Of a stretch of 64,000 bases of DNA, positions 11,549 to 23,309 are shown in pieces; the stretch's first letter is position 1, and each line of letters begins with the position of its first letter. Origin of the DNA: Polytrichum commune. Taxonomy: Eukaryota; Streptophyta; Polytrichopsida; Polytrichales; Polytrichaceae. Both the position numbers and the translations under genes were made by a program. Location of the stretch: positions 39,556,001 through 39,620,000 of the forward strand of contig OX485804.1 in NCBI GenBank assembly GCA_950295325.1, read 5' to 3'. Below the pieces are notes generated by a model, which saw nothing but the letters and a program-made list of their open reading frames with translations, searched no databases and had not been told where the DNA came from.

Positions 11549-11908
11549 CTAGTTGTCCAAACCAAAACCAAGAGGATAAAGTATTTGTTGACCAACTAAA
11601 ATGTCATAGTTGGTTGCATCCGTCACCGCACACCTAAGAAGAAGAAGTGCGGGTGGATCTCCAGGCTTCATGCGGAAGCTAAGTTGTAATGGCTCCCGCG
11701 TATAACATGTAACTCGCTCCACATGGCCAACCGATGTGACGATGGTAAATGGGCAATGAGCCAAGTCGTCGGCCGTTAACCGCAATTCTTGTGCAAACTT
11801 TTTGTCAATCATAATGCAGTTAGTTTTTGCTATGGCTTAAAATAACAAAACCCAGGGAACAAAATTTCCAGGAAGACTGAGCTAGTGTCTATAAGGGTTA
11901 TTGTCACA
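11549..11908 (-). pseudogene. Retropepsin-like aspartic protease of the retrotransposon
   Basis: Minus-strand translation of 11812-11549 resembles the second part of retroelement proteases, with FAQELRL, a flap-like middle and NYDILVGQQILYPLGFGLDN at the end. About 66 bases upstream, near 11895, the sequence reads VTITLIDTSS, which fits the catalytic DTG/DSG loop with Gly changed to Ser. The intervening bases do not fit the fold and contain a stop, so a small insertion seems likely. The protease would cut the element polyprotein. This copy is dead. Confidence 0.6.
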
Positions 11909-13928
11909 TTGGATTAAGGATTTTATTAACAACTTAAGACTTTGCCTTTTTCGTTCCTTCCTTATTCCACTTATCCCACCTTCTTATGATTCTTTTGTGC
12001 ACTTTCAGTAGTGAGTGATTCCGTCCTTTCATAAGGTAATTTTCTATCACTCTATGGTTGTGACCTATATCAGTCGTGAAGCTCAAAAGCTTGGCAAGTT
12101 GGCAGGGCAATTTGTCAGAACCGAAGTCCGGGTAATGTCTTTTAGTAACCACATCGTCTTGAGTATGCCAGAGATAAAACTTGCAAATTCCTTAATTAAC
12201 TCCTTGTTATCAACTTACCAGCCTCATACATGTCTTCATGTGCTCAAGTCACCACCTTAGTCTTCAATCATCTGGTGACTCATCTCAACAACCATTCACT
12301 TGTTAATACAAAAGTCATGCATTCACAGCTAGGCGATGTTCTTCCTTAAGGCTTTAGCCCTCTATAGACTAATCAATCAACATACAAAGGGTAAAGTCTT
12401 ACTCCAGTAAGATATTCTTTCCTTCAGGGGAAGGTACAACTTTGACAGCCTATAGCCTGCCTCTAGCCCTTCCATCTTTTCAGCTGACACTTTGCTTAGC
12501 TCTTCTCTTCTTTCCCTCTCTGACACACTAGCTAATGGCTGTGAATTTGGGGCGCTAGCCCAGGCGATAGCCTCACTCTAGCCTCTCTGCATGTCTCTCT
12601 TTCTAAGACTATTGCCCTTCTCGGCTGGCTACTAAGCAGCCCCTCGGGACCTCTCAGTCCTCTCTACAGACTATGGCCATTATCTTTTCTTGACTTGGCC
12701 CATGGCCTTATCCCATTGGTCTCGGCTACTAGTCTTTAGCCAAGTCTATTGCCCTTCTTGCTTCCTATCAAGCCTTTTCTTACTTGCCTTCTTCACGACA
12801 GGCGGTATGTATCCGTCAAACTCTCTCTGACCAGTTGCCTTGCCACTCTCTGGCCTTTTATCAGACTATTGCCTGTCTTAGCCTTGCTCTCGGCCACTTC
12901 TTGATCTTTCAGACCATTGCCTCACCTCAGTCACACTCCATATCTCTCAACCTCTTTCCGTCTCATCTCTGAACCAATCTCTACTCTTCCGAATGCAGAT
13001 TTCCTCTCTGACTACTTGCCTGATTTTGTCATTACAATGCTATGTCAGACTACTTGCCCAACCTTACTTCCAAATATCACTCACAACATTTCACATAACT
13101 TACTTCAACAATCCTCTTCACTCATAAGACAAACAATTTCACATAATACTTCACTCATAATCATCTCATTAACACAAAAGAGATAAGTCCACTTCAGGGT
13201 CCAAGTTTTTCGGCCCTTTAACTTCCTAACATTGTCATTCCAAGCTTCCTGCTTGTTCAAGACTATTGCCTGGTTCAATCACTGAGCTACAGACTTCTAC
13301 GCCTATTGCTAATCTGAGACTATGTAAGATCTTGCTGCTTGCAAATAGCCTGTCTTCCTACTTGTCTGGCTCCTTCTTAATGTCGGGAGAGAAGACCAGG
13401 TGGTTAGCCGTCGTAACCACTTCTTAACGGCTATTGCCTGTTTTCATCCCTTTGGATGGCTACTGACTGCCTATAGCCGAATGAAAGACGTTAAATTTCA
13501 AGAATTGTCCTTTTCAGACAGGCGATAGCCAAAAAATCAGTTCTACACATAACATGTTGTGCTCTCGAATCTATCATCACACACTAGGGAGCAACTCGAA
13601 TAGTGTTGCCCCCAGCCTGACTGACCACCAAAATGCCAGAATCATTCATCATCGGGGTTGGACTTGATGGTTGATTTGAATAGTTTTTTATCCATCCCCG
13701 GATAATTCCCATGTCGTTCTCTGGCATAGAGGAGAGGCACGTGACCTATTTGGAAAATGTTATGTCACTTAAAAAGAAAGAGAATCGTCACTTGGACCTC
13801 TCAAAATTTGTGCATCTCAACTCTTATTCTGAAACTAAGAATGACAACCATGGTGATTTGAATGGTCAACTCTTGATCAAAAGTAATCGCTATAATTGTT
13901 TGCAAGAGCTTGAAGCTCCCACAAAAAA
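11909..13928. other. Non-coding, pyrimidine-rich region with a recurrent CTATTGCC motif
   Basis: No supported gene. Between about 12450 and 13535 a short degenerate motif close to AGACTATTGCC, with variants CTATAGCC and GCGATAGCC, recurs at least twelve times at irregular spacing. The stretch lies where the gag gene or LTR of the retrotransposon would be expected on the minus strand, but I could not define LTR ends. A weak 87-codon open frame at 13711-13974 has no recognised similarity. Confidence 0.4.
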
Positions 13929-14620
13929 GGTCACACACTTTAAAATCATAATGAACACTGCTATAGCCACTTGATCATGCACATCAAGGTTGTTTTATTT
14001 TGCAACAAGAGCCATAATCTCTCCAATTGTCTTCTGCTTGATGATTTGGAAATCACCTTATGAAAGGAAGGCATATTCCTTGTTGTGAAGCTTGGTAAAG
14101 CATGATTAGTGTAAAGGAGACTAGTCTCCCATTCACGCAGGTGTAGCAGAACACTAATGTTTACTTTATTTACAATAGGGACACACACCTTAAAATCATA
14201 GTGAACAATACTATAGCCACTTGATCATGCACATCAAGGTTGCTTTATTTTGCAACAAGAGCCATAATCTCTTCAATTGTCTTCTGCTTGATGATTTGGA
14301 AATCACCTTATGATAGGAAGGCATATTCCCTGATGTGAAGATTGGTAAAGCATGTTTAGTTTAAAGGATACTAGTCTTCCATTCACGCAGGTGTAGCAAA
14401 ACATTGATGTTTATTGTATTTACAATAAGGCCACACACCTTAAAATCATAGTGAACAATGCTATAGCCACTTGATCATGCACATCAAGGTTGTTTTATTT
14501 TACAACAAGAGCCATAATCTCTCCAGTTGTCTTCTGCTTGATGATTTGAAAACCACCTTAAAAAGGAGATTGGTCTCCCATTCACGCAGGTGTAGCAGAA
14601 CACTGATGTTTACTTTAGTT
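13929..14620 (+). repeat. Tandem repeat of ~248-250 bp, 2.8 copies
   Basis: Copies start at 13929, 14177 and 14427, each with ACACCTTAAAATCATARTGAAC or a close variant. The third copy lacks about 50 bp. Each unit carries a GGAGACTAGTCTCC palindrome or a mutated form of it, and a TTCACGCAGGTGTAGCA block. No coding content is seen. Confidence 0.88.
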
Positions 14621-15849
14621 TATTTATAAGCTCGATGATGGATGACCGCTTCCCTCATATCTTGGGCTTTTGAAATCCCCTTCTGCCGCTTTGTTGCAAG
14701 ATGATTCAATGGGCCTAGTTGCAAGATTTTTGAAAATTTCCCCACTTTCGCAGTTGCACTCCTTGCACTTGGTGCAGAGACAAGTTCAACACCCTTTGAT
14801 AATGCCCTCTTTGATTAATACTTACATTGGAGGTCCTGTCACCTTGGCAAAGGCATTAACAAGTCGCACCAGAGGTCCTCCTGTGTTTACATGTTCAGAA
14901 AAGACCTGCATTTTAATCAGCCTAGAATGAGAGGAAGGAGTGGTATACAAATTAGTGACCAACACTAGGTACAACTTTCCATGCAATTTATCGTGGGAAG
15001 GGATTTGATTTTTGCATGATTTGGAGTAACAGGTTTTTGTTTTTATTATTTATTATTTATTGTTTTATTTTCAAGGGAATGAATCTGTTTAGAAATAGCA
15101 TAGCCCAAATTACATCCACTACCATAAGGTGCTTCATGATTCCTCCTTTTTTTTTGCTGCCAAACCGTAATTTCCACATGGGATCTAAGTGGTCTTGAGC
15201 AATGTAAGATTGCCAAGTCTTTGATGAACCTGAAGCATGAAGCAATCTACAGGACTAACTTGGACCCGTGTTGTCTCAGCATGTTGCATCTTTGCATGTG
15301 AGTTAATATTCTGGGCTAACCCAATCTCTAAGTTCATGCAACCATATGTCCTCATGCTCATGTGTACCAATCATTCGCATTTATGCCCATGACATATCCA
15401 TGCCCATAAGCCCCCCCCCACCCTTGCCATGTCTACCACCTTGGTTTCATCCTTGCCACCTCTCTTGGGTTCCCTTCACCATATCCACCTTTTGTGCTAA
15501 TATTCCCTCCACCTTTCCACCATTTTTATCATTTTTTTGGTCACATGTTTGTTTGGGATGAGGGCAAATAGGGGTCTTTTGCACGTGACCGAGCTTTTTA
15601 TTTAGTAGGCACGAATAATGGAGAGTGGCAGGGCGATGGTCTCACCACCACCACAACCACATCTTCCATTATATAAATTTAATGTAGTTTAGCCTCCAAT
15701 TGAAAAGTTGGGAATGTAGGTGAATAGGTGATAAACCTATTGTTCATGCTATATATGTTATTGGAAAACAATAAGTTAACTAATTTTTATCAATTTACTT
15801 ACTATTTATGTAGTGTCCATTTTGAGGGCCATAGGATGAGGGTCAACAA
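14621..15849. other. Intergenic stretch, nothing recognised
   Basis: Only short open frames without a recognisable domain. No clear terminal repeats were found. Confidence 0.4.
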
Positions 15850-16085
15850 GGGGTGCCAAGGGGAATTATCGCGTACAAGTGTAGGTCTCACTCATCCAAC
15901 ATAAAAGCATGGCATCAATATGCACTTTGGAAGGCACTTTTTGAGGTTGATTTGGCACCGGAATTAAACTTAAGAACCCTTCATCATTCTAGTCTAAATC
16001 ATTTGCAATGTTTCGGCCACAAACTGATAAGGGATCAAGTTTTATGATGAGATGCATGCTCGTATTTGATAATTCCCTCTTGCCA
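15850..16085 (+). repeat. Dispersed repeat, copy 1 of a three-copy family
   Basis: It shares block order with 19620-19860 and 41530-41830: GTTGATTTGGCA, AGTCTAAATCATT, TCGGCCACAAACT, GGGATCAAGTTTTATG and a final TTCCCTCT. Ends were not defined here. At 41530-41830 the ends are inverted repeats, so it is probably a MITE. Confidence 0.5.
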
Positions 16086-16477
16086 ACAAGGGGCTATGGC
16101 CCTCATGTGTAAGGTAGACATGCATGTTTCGGCGACTTACATTAACTCTCAAAACTTAGTTAATCAACAAAACATCAAATTTCGGGAAGCCATATCTGAA
16201 AGAGTGTTGATCTTTTTGCCAAATTTTAAATTGGGTTAGATGAGCAACCAAGTTAGCTATCACTCTTCCAAATTTCAGCTTGAGCGTTGTAGCCATAAGA
16301 GATAAATTGCATATCGAATGAACTTTGGTCTATTGATTCAATTTTTGGATTGTTTTCATCACTCGCCTTCAATTGCAAGAAAAAGTTCACAATGCCACAT
16401 AGGGTTCTTCCTCTCATTTTTGGTTAGTAGTGTGGTCTCTTAGGACATTTTCTCTTACAGATGTGAAGGTTATCTTT

Positions 16478-17491
16478 GCCCATGAGACCATTACCAGAGG
16501 AGAAGAGGTTGAATGCTATAGCCTATCGCAACATGGGCATAGCACACATGAAGTGTCACAATTGTTGGGTATCTCTCAATCTACATGCTCTAGGATTTGT
16601 AGAGAGTGTGTTCCTCATGTGGAGCCTTGAAGAGGGGGGCGCCCAAGAAGCATCATCCCTGCTCAACGACAAGCATGTGTAAGAGCCATCATAGTTGATG
16701 GACTAGATAATGTTGTAGATGTTAGGAATGCTTTGAGTGAGCACTTGAATGTGGTAGTCAACATTAACATAGTGAGGCATGCACTTCATTAAGAAGGTCT
16801 TGGGTCATTAGAGAAATAGATGAAGTTGTTGTTCACGGCCAAGAATATGCATTGCAGGTTGGAATTTGCTCAACATCATCAAGATTGGACTATCCATGAT
16901 TTTTTGTGATGAGACTAAGATCAATCGATTTCAATCTTATGATTGCACTTGGTGTTGGGTGGGGATGGAGAATCTCAATTAAAAGCTCATCATATGAGTC
17001 GGACAATTAAATATGGAGGTGGTGCAATTTTTGTGCGGGGTTGTATGACTTCCCATGGCATGGATAACATATGTAAGATAGAGGGGAAGATGACATTAGC
17101 TCTGTATCTTAACATTCTTCAAGATGGGGTCAAGAAGACGATTGAATGGTATCATTTCAACCCTTCTCGTGTCATATTTCAGCATGATAATGATCCTAAA
17201 CATACTGCAAATTTAGCCAATCAGTGGTTGTCAATACAAAATATTAATGCACTTACTTGGCCTCCTCAATCACCTAACCTAAATTCAATTGAGCATGTGT
17301 GGGCACTTGTGACACGAAAATTAAATGAGTATCCAACATCATCCAAAGGAATGTTTCAATTGTGGGAGTGTGTGCAAGCTTCTTTTCATTCTATCATTCA
17401 TGAGCAATGTCAAAAGTTATATCATAGCATGCCCAATTGTATTCAAGTTGTTTTAGCTTCTAAAGGAGGTGGAGAAATTATTGATCTATAG
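16478..17491 (+). pseudogene. Tc1-type (DD34E) transposase, decayed
   Basis: The start encodes MRPLPEEKRLNAIAYRNMG, and after a frame shift EVSQLLGISQSTCSRICRE, a helix-turn-helix pair typical of Tc1/mariner enzymes. Stops follow at TGA near 16628, TAA near 16790 and TAG near 16816. The catalytic domain shows IFCDETK (first Asp) and, in the open frame 16943-17491, FQHDNDPKHTA (second Asp) and PPQSPNLNSIEHVW (Glu). From the Asp of HDN to the Glu there are 34 residues, the Tc1 signature. Terminal inverted repeats and TA duplications were looked for and not found by eye. The enzyme would cut and paste DNA at TA sites. This copy cannot. Confidence 0.85.
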
Positions 17492-18048
17492 GTAGATGTA
17501 GGTTACAAAACTGAGTCAATGTATATAGTTCTCTTCGACTCATTATTTCTCCATGTGTAATTTTACAATAGAGGTGAGACTTTGAAAATGATGTACTAGA
17601 CTATGACTATTAACTTACATAAGTGAAAGTTTGTATGTTCTTGATTATATTTGGTTAGCATTGTGTGTGAAAATTGATGAAGAGAGTCATTGACTCAATT
17701 TTGAAAGTGAATGTATGATAACCATTCTAAACTCAATATTCAACATGATTGGAGGGACCTATACGACCATTTACTGAACACACAAATGTTAACTTTGATA
17801 ATTAATATGGTATTCATACGAGCTTTAAAAATCATGAGGAAAGTGGCTATGGCTTTGATTTACATTTGCTAAGGAGAAGCGGGCTTGTTGGAAAAGGTAA
17901 CCATTTAAGACACATCTACCTGAATTTGGAGATTGTAAAAAGTGTGATTCAAAAAGGATCTTGCTAGCCTTGAATAATAAAACCACATATTCAAAAGTCA
18001 CATTCAATGGATGGTACAGATTCTGGAACCAAAAGTTTGTGGGTACTA
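17492..18048. other. Flank of the Tc1 gene; contains a dispersed repeat
   Basis: About 17715-17880 resembles 59330-59520 in the same orientation. Shared blocks include AACCATTCTA, CTCAATA, TATTCATA, GAGCTTT or AAGCTCC, ATCATGAG and TTTGCTAA. No gene is seen. Confidence 0.5.
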
Positions 18049-18520
18049 GAGTTATCCGTAAAGTGAGCTGAAGAGAGGGTTTTGGGCCTGGATTTGAGAA
18101 AATTGTGTGACAGGCCCTAAAAGTGGAGCAGGTGTCTGTAGCTATAAAAAAACACAGGCACAAATCTTTTGAGGGACCGGAAATGGTGAAAAAAATAATT
18201 TGCTCCTGTGTTGCGAGCGCACCCCGGTAATTTAGCGTCGCTTTGTCAGAGGGCCCTCTCCTGTTTCGCCAACAAAGAAGATCCACTAACAAGGCGGGGC
18301 GAAGTCCGCGGGGACAACCCCAAATTTGTCGCAGCCTAAATCCGGAAAAACTAAAGGACTGCAGACTAGCTCCAAAAACAAGCAGACTAGCTCTGACCCT
18401 AAACCCTGGCCTTGTGTATTATGCCCCGGAATTCAAGAGCCTTACTTTGCGTTTCCATGGGTTTGTGTGAATAGTGCACTCAAAATCTGTCAAAACACCA
18501 GCTTACTTTACGGATAACTC
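18049..18520. mobile_element. MITE, 472 bp, TIR GAGTTATCCGTAAAGT, TSD TACTA
   Basis: Inverted ends of about 22 bp start GAGTTATCCGTAAAGTGAGC on the left, with one mismatch on the right. TACTA is directly repeated outside (18044-18048 and 18521-18525). If only TA is counted the element would be mariner-like, so the superfamily is open. The interior from 18200 to 18345 is unusually GC-rich for the locus. Confidence 0.75.
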
Positions 18521-19093
18521 TACTATGTGCAGCTTTCAGCAGGAATGCTTGTTTCTATGATTATTCTACTTTGAACTTTGCATCTTTATATATTTCATGG
18601 TTGAAAATATGATGAAATGCTGTCTCAATTTGGAAGTAAAAAACCCCATCATACTTAAGGTAGATATATGGAAAACGATTTTAAGCTGATTCAGCCAAAA
18701 GGAGTGGCTTGAAATTTGTGCAATAGATTTCATAGATGGAGTTTAGGAAAATGATGAGGAATGCATAATTTTCATAATTTTATTTCATGTCAATAATTAG
18801 TACATTTTCTCAACGAGTCAGGTAAGTCGAACCCTCCTACTTGTATAGTAGAATCTCCCTAATTTGAGCATCAAATTATCCTACTCTGCATACAATGCAC
18901 ACAAAACGGATAACTCAATGGCACCCAAAAGTGATCGCAAGTGGTGTGAAACATCACCTATCTAGTCAATCAATGCATCCTTTTCGGGCTACCACTTTTA
19001 TAGTTCGCCATTTTGGGTCCACACAAGAATCATTCTACCCCTAGTCTAGTGCACCAGTAGTGGTCATTCACCATTTTCAAATTTTCTACCTTA

Positions 19094-19480
19094 GGCCCAA
19101 TTTAGACAAACGCTTGGACAAAAGCTTGTCAAAAGTTGTTGGCTAAAATAACAACTTTATCCAGTGTGTGGTTTAGACCTTGGGTTTGTCCACTTCACCA
19201 ACCCACCATGTCACCAATAGATGTAGCCAACTCAATAGACAAGATGGAGAAGTTTTGGGTCTTGCTTGGGGGGTGCTTCCAAACTTCTCCAGTGGGGGGC
19301 AACATCAAGTCATGCATGTTTTTGTTAAGCCTTAGTTAGGGTAGCTGGCAAGTTTGGAGCCGTATCTATGAACTAGATGGCACACAAAACCGCATGTTGA
19401 CGTGGAAGCACTTTGGGGGGACGAAAGTGACTAGGGTGTCATTGTTCACGCTACGTTTGGGCACTCATCATAACTGGGCC
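19094..19480. mobile_element. Tourist-like MITE, 387 bp, TSD TTA
   Basis: It starts GGCCCAATTTAGAC and ends AACTGGGCC, with TTA at 19091-19093 and 19481-19483. A three-base TTA duplication with GG-starting ends fits PIF/Harbinger. The inverted ends are short and imperfect. Confidence 0.5.
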
Positions 19481-19619
19481 TTACTTATTACAACAAGAGT
19501 AGGAGGCATAGTTCATGAGCAATCAAAAACATGGCAGAAAATAAGATTATTCCTATGTTAAAAACCTAGTGATGTCATCCACCAAACTGCTATTAAAATA
19601 TTTGAGGGAGACAAAATTA

Positions 19620-19860
19620 TCATATATGAGCTTACCTCTTATTCATTTAGCATAAAAATCTTGAAGTAATATGCGACCTAGAAGTCATTATTAGTTGACT
19701 TGACATTGGAACTAGCTTTAAAGACCTCAAACTAGTCTAGTCCAAGTCATTCGAGATGAATCGGCCCCAAACTTAAAAGGGATCGAGTTTTTAGGTTGGA
19801 TGGATGAGAGGTATGTTTGAGGTATAGTATTTGTATGCAATAGTTCCCTCTCTCCGAAAA
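19620..19860 (+). repeat. Dispersed repeat, copy 2 of a three-copy family
   Basis: Related to 15850-16085 and 41530-41830 through GACATTGGAACTA, ATCGGCCCCAAAC and GGGATCGAGTTTTTAGG. Confidence 0.5.
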
Positions 19861-22542
19861 TATCTTATGTACTTAATCCCCAATGTAAAGAAACTAGACC
19901 CTTAAAAAAGTTTAAATTAAAAAACAAGGCCTAGTCAATCATTTCTAAAGCAAACCAAGCACTCTCCCCCTGCTCCAAGAAGGGGGAAAAAAAAGAGCAA
20001 AAGAAAAGAAAAGAAAAGAAAAACCAACTTCATATCTCAAGGAGAGCACTCCCTCTTGGAATAAGTATGCACACGCGATAACATAGCATGTTAGCTATTT
20101 ACCTACTAGAAAGAGTATGTCTAATGATAAATTGATGTGATTATTGGCACCCTACGGGTAACTCTAAATTATTGAATGATTGATATAATGGTATCTTTCA
20201 TATATATATATATATATATGAAATTATAACATAACAATGTTCTTCAAGTTCAAGTGCATGCATTTATTATGTTATGAAGTTCTTGGACAAAGGAAGATAC
20301 AAACTTCATGTGTAGATTGAAGATAGGGAAAATAAGGACCCATCTTGCATTGTTTGAACATCATTGACCCCACATAACACAAGTATCATCTTGAAGAATG
20401 TTATACACCATCGAGAATGTTTTCATCCATGTGGGTCAGTTCCATGACTGTGGAATACGTCAATTATATTTTATGGGCCCCCGAACAAAGTAAGCATGTT
20501 TGTTTATTATTCACACATTCATATTGAACTTGGAAATTTGAGTGGAGTCTTATTCCTGGCATTATGCATGATTCATTGTTCATCCCGATAATATTCGTAG
20601 GACACATTGTTCATCTTAGTATTATTCCCTGGAAATACTATTCATAACAACGCTATCATGGAAAATACCGACACTAATCATAATATTCTCACTATTCATA
20701 TAAGAACTATTCATTATTCGTATTGGGGTCAGTTTCTTCCTATTTTCTAAGTTTCTTCCATGAAGGTAAGATAGTGGAGACCCATGTCAGATGCTAAGTT
20801 TAGAATGCAACACAACCATGCAATTGAATAATGTTATGGGAATGCATTCCCATATCCCCATAATGAAAAATTAACCAAAGTTCTCTTGCGAAGTAGGTTT
20901 GTAACATAGCTTTATTTTTAAAGAGTAAATACATGTCTAAGGACATAAATTTTTAAAATTTGCCCTCAAAATGCATCAAGAAAGCAAAAATTTCTATTTT
21001 TGAACTTCTTAAACTACATCTAAAACTTCATCTAAAACCACAAGTTGTTACTTTCATAAGAGCATTACACCTCATGCTTCCTCACCCATTCTAAATATAA
21101 AGAGATGTCATGTTCCACGAGGACCTTGCCTCAACACTAAAGTATGTGGGTGTTAGTTGGTTCTTTTTTCATGTTCTCCAACTTCTACCAATTATATTTA
21201 CACAAGAAAAACTCATGTTGTATCAGCATATCTATGATGAAACATCTGCAAAAACCGGATTGAAAATCGGACCTCTCCTTATTTAAGTTACAGTCATCTG
21301 AAGTGCATGTTTGTTGATTTCTTAACTAGATACATATGCCCTCCCAATTATGTTCACTATCGGATGTAAAGTAGTTATTAATATTTGAAAACGTAGTCAA
21401 ATTTCTTTTAAACACATGTCTTTACAATGTTTGCTCTTTGATATATGTGTTCACTGCAAAAAATTTCATATGGGAAATGAGCAATTTCTAGATATCATGA
21501 CTTTTAATACTTTTAGCTTGAAACATGAATAACTCATCATGTACAACTCCATGAGGCTCATAAAGGGTCTCTCGGGCCTTTACTAAAGGTTAAGCTTCTC
21601 TCTCATACTATACTACCCACCATGAACAATGGTACTTGGTCTAAGTTCCAACAAGTCGCTCGGGCGAAGGCTATACTTCAAATAGTGTGTTTGATGATCT
21701 AGATACGAAGAAGCATAATCAATGTATGGAAATCACCCTATGCAACCAAGTCAAGAATATGAAATATATCATCTCAACCTACAAATATGGGTAACCTATG
21801 ATTAGATTTGGTGACTCTTACAAGTCACATACTACTACAAAAGTTGTATTCTATCTAATGGAACAAAATACTACTACAAAATGATTGTACCAAAACATGG
21901 CGCCATTATTCCATGCATACTATATATGTTGTCCTCCTACACTAGTACAACTCCTTGCAACAAGCTGAAATTGTGGGTTACGAATCCCACGACTTAGTGA
22001 TTTGAGATTAAATTCTATGTTTCTCATGAATAAGAGGATGATATAATATTACTGTATGTTCGGCATTAAAAAATGCACCTACATGGACTCGGGATCGTGC
22101 AGTTATACGAAGAACCCAATGAGTAAGTTAGCCAACCCATTCACAACCACCATCCCATTTTCGCAGCTTAAGTCAACCTATTTTTGTGCAGCACAATATC
22201 AATATGTGATCAGTGTTGACATGTCATGGTCGAAATCCATCTTGGTCAATTGTCAGTGGCTAAGTGGACATCTTGGTTTAGATTGCAAGTATATCTAGGT
22301 GCCATAATTAACGATTACGGGGATCAAGCGTTCTCCAATCGGAAATAGGGTAACTTATATCACGAGTATAGGTCAAAGAGAATATGGACTCAAAAACGTT
22401 CATACTAATTTGGTTATTTATGTGAAGATATGAATTGTTTCTTTTTCATGTTTCTCTACATGGGCAATTTTTTTCCCATATCATACCTAATCCGCAAATA
22501 TGCCTAAGTGCTAAACTGATTGGGAATGGGTCGACTACCTTA
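19861..22542. other. Intergenic, AT-rich; simple repeats only
   Basis: It contains an AAAAG/AAGAA microsatellite near 20000-20025 and a (TA) run near 20203-20220. A stretch at 20560-20720 is rich in TATTCAT. No gene recognised. Confidence 0.5.
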
Positions 22543-23306
22543 GGGCCAGTTCACATGGGGTCCCAAGTCCCACTCATGTTAACGAGTCACAACATGGAGT
22601 CAAAGTCCTAATTGTTGAGCCTCATGAGACCATTAAAATGTGGTTCATCGTCATTGAAGTTAGATCTTGATTATTTTATACGAAGATATTTGTGAGACTT
22701 ATTTTGAGAGTTGGGTCTAGCTTTTTGCTTGATCCGGCCCTTAACACATGTCCCAAGCAGTGTTTCAAGATTGAAGCCCTCATATGAGTTTCATTTTGAA
22801 GGGCTCTCAAATTTTAGCCCTTCAGTTGAAGGGTTGGTTCAAATCCAAGAATACATAAATGAAATACAAAACTCATGTTAAACTTGTGCATGAATTATAT
22901 GGTACATGTTTCCAATACAATGTGAAGAATTAAGAATCAACCATGTAACTCCATTCCTTTCAGTGACAATGCCCTACACTTGTTGGTTCTTGTGGCGGGC
23001 ATGTTATATTGAGGACTTCAAGTGACGTCTTCGTTTTCAATTTGGGGTTGCGTTTTGGAGGGTTGTTTTGAGAGAGGTATATTTTGAAAGGCCAAATCAC
23101 AGCTGAAGGGCATTGAAGACTTCAATCTTGAACATTGGTCCCCAGCCTCGCCTCCAAAAAGTGTTGCCATGTAGATATCCATGTCATTCCTGGGACTGAG
23201 GACTTGGGACCCGTGTGAGGTGGTACGTCCCAACTTCCGTGCTCTCAACGGCTGAGATCGCATGGATTGACCTCAACAAGTGACTTGGGGACCGTGTAAC
23301 GGGCCC
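22543..23306. mobile_element. Tourist-like non-autonomous element, 764 bp, TSD TTA
   Basis: The left end GGGCCAGTTCACATGGGGTC and the right end, inverted GGGCCCGTTACACGGTCCCC, are diverged inverted repeats. Both sides carry TTA (22540-22542 and 23307-23309). A second, inner inverted pair (TTCAAGATTGAAG near 22765 and 23125) gives a nested fold. No coding capacity. Confidence 0.7.
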
Positions 23307-23309
23307 TTA

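Larger units (their letters stand above)
1..11908 (-). mobile_element. Methyltransferase-bearing LTR-type retrotransposon fragment, interrupted by a MULE
   Basis: Read on the minus strand, 11908-11549 encodes a retropepsin-like protease. It runs in the same frame into the N-terminal half of a C5 cytosine methyltransferase (to 11218), and the C-terminal half continues at 931-1. The two halves are separated only by the MULE at 941-11208. Protease upstream of a fused methyltransferase indicates a pol polyprotein, probably Ty3/gypsy type. That class is inference, because reverse transcriptase and integrase would lie beyond the left edge of the window. No gag, LTR or primer-binding site was recognised to the right. 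The copy is dead, with stop codons and frame shifts in every domain. Confidence 0.7.

Noticed and set aside
11903-13646. A solo LTR starting TGTCACATTGG
   Set aside because: No matching 5-bp duplication and no convincing terminal CA.
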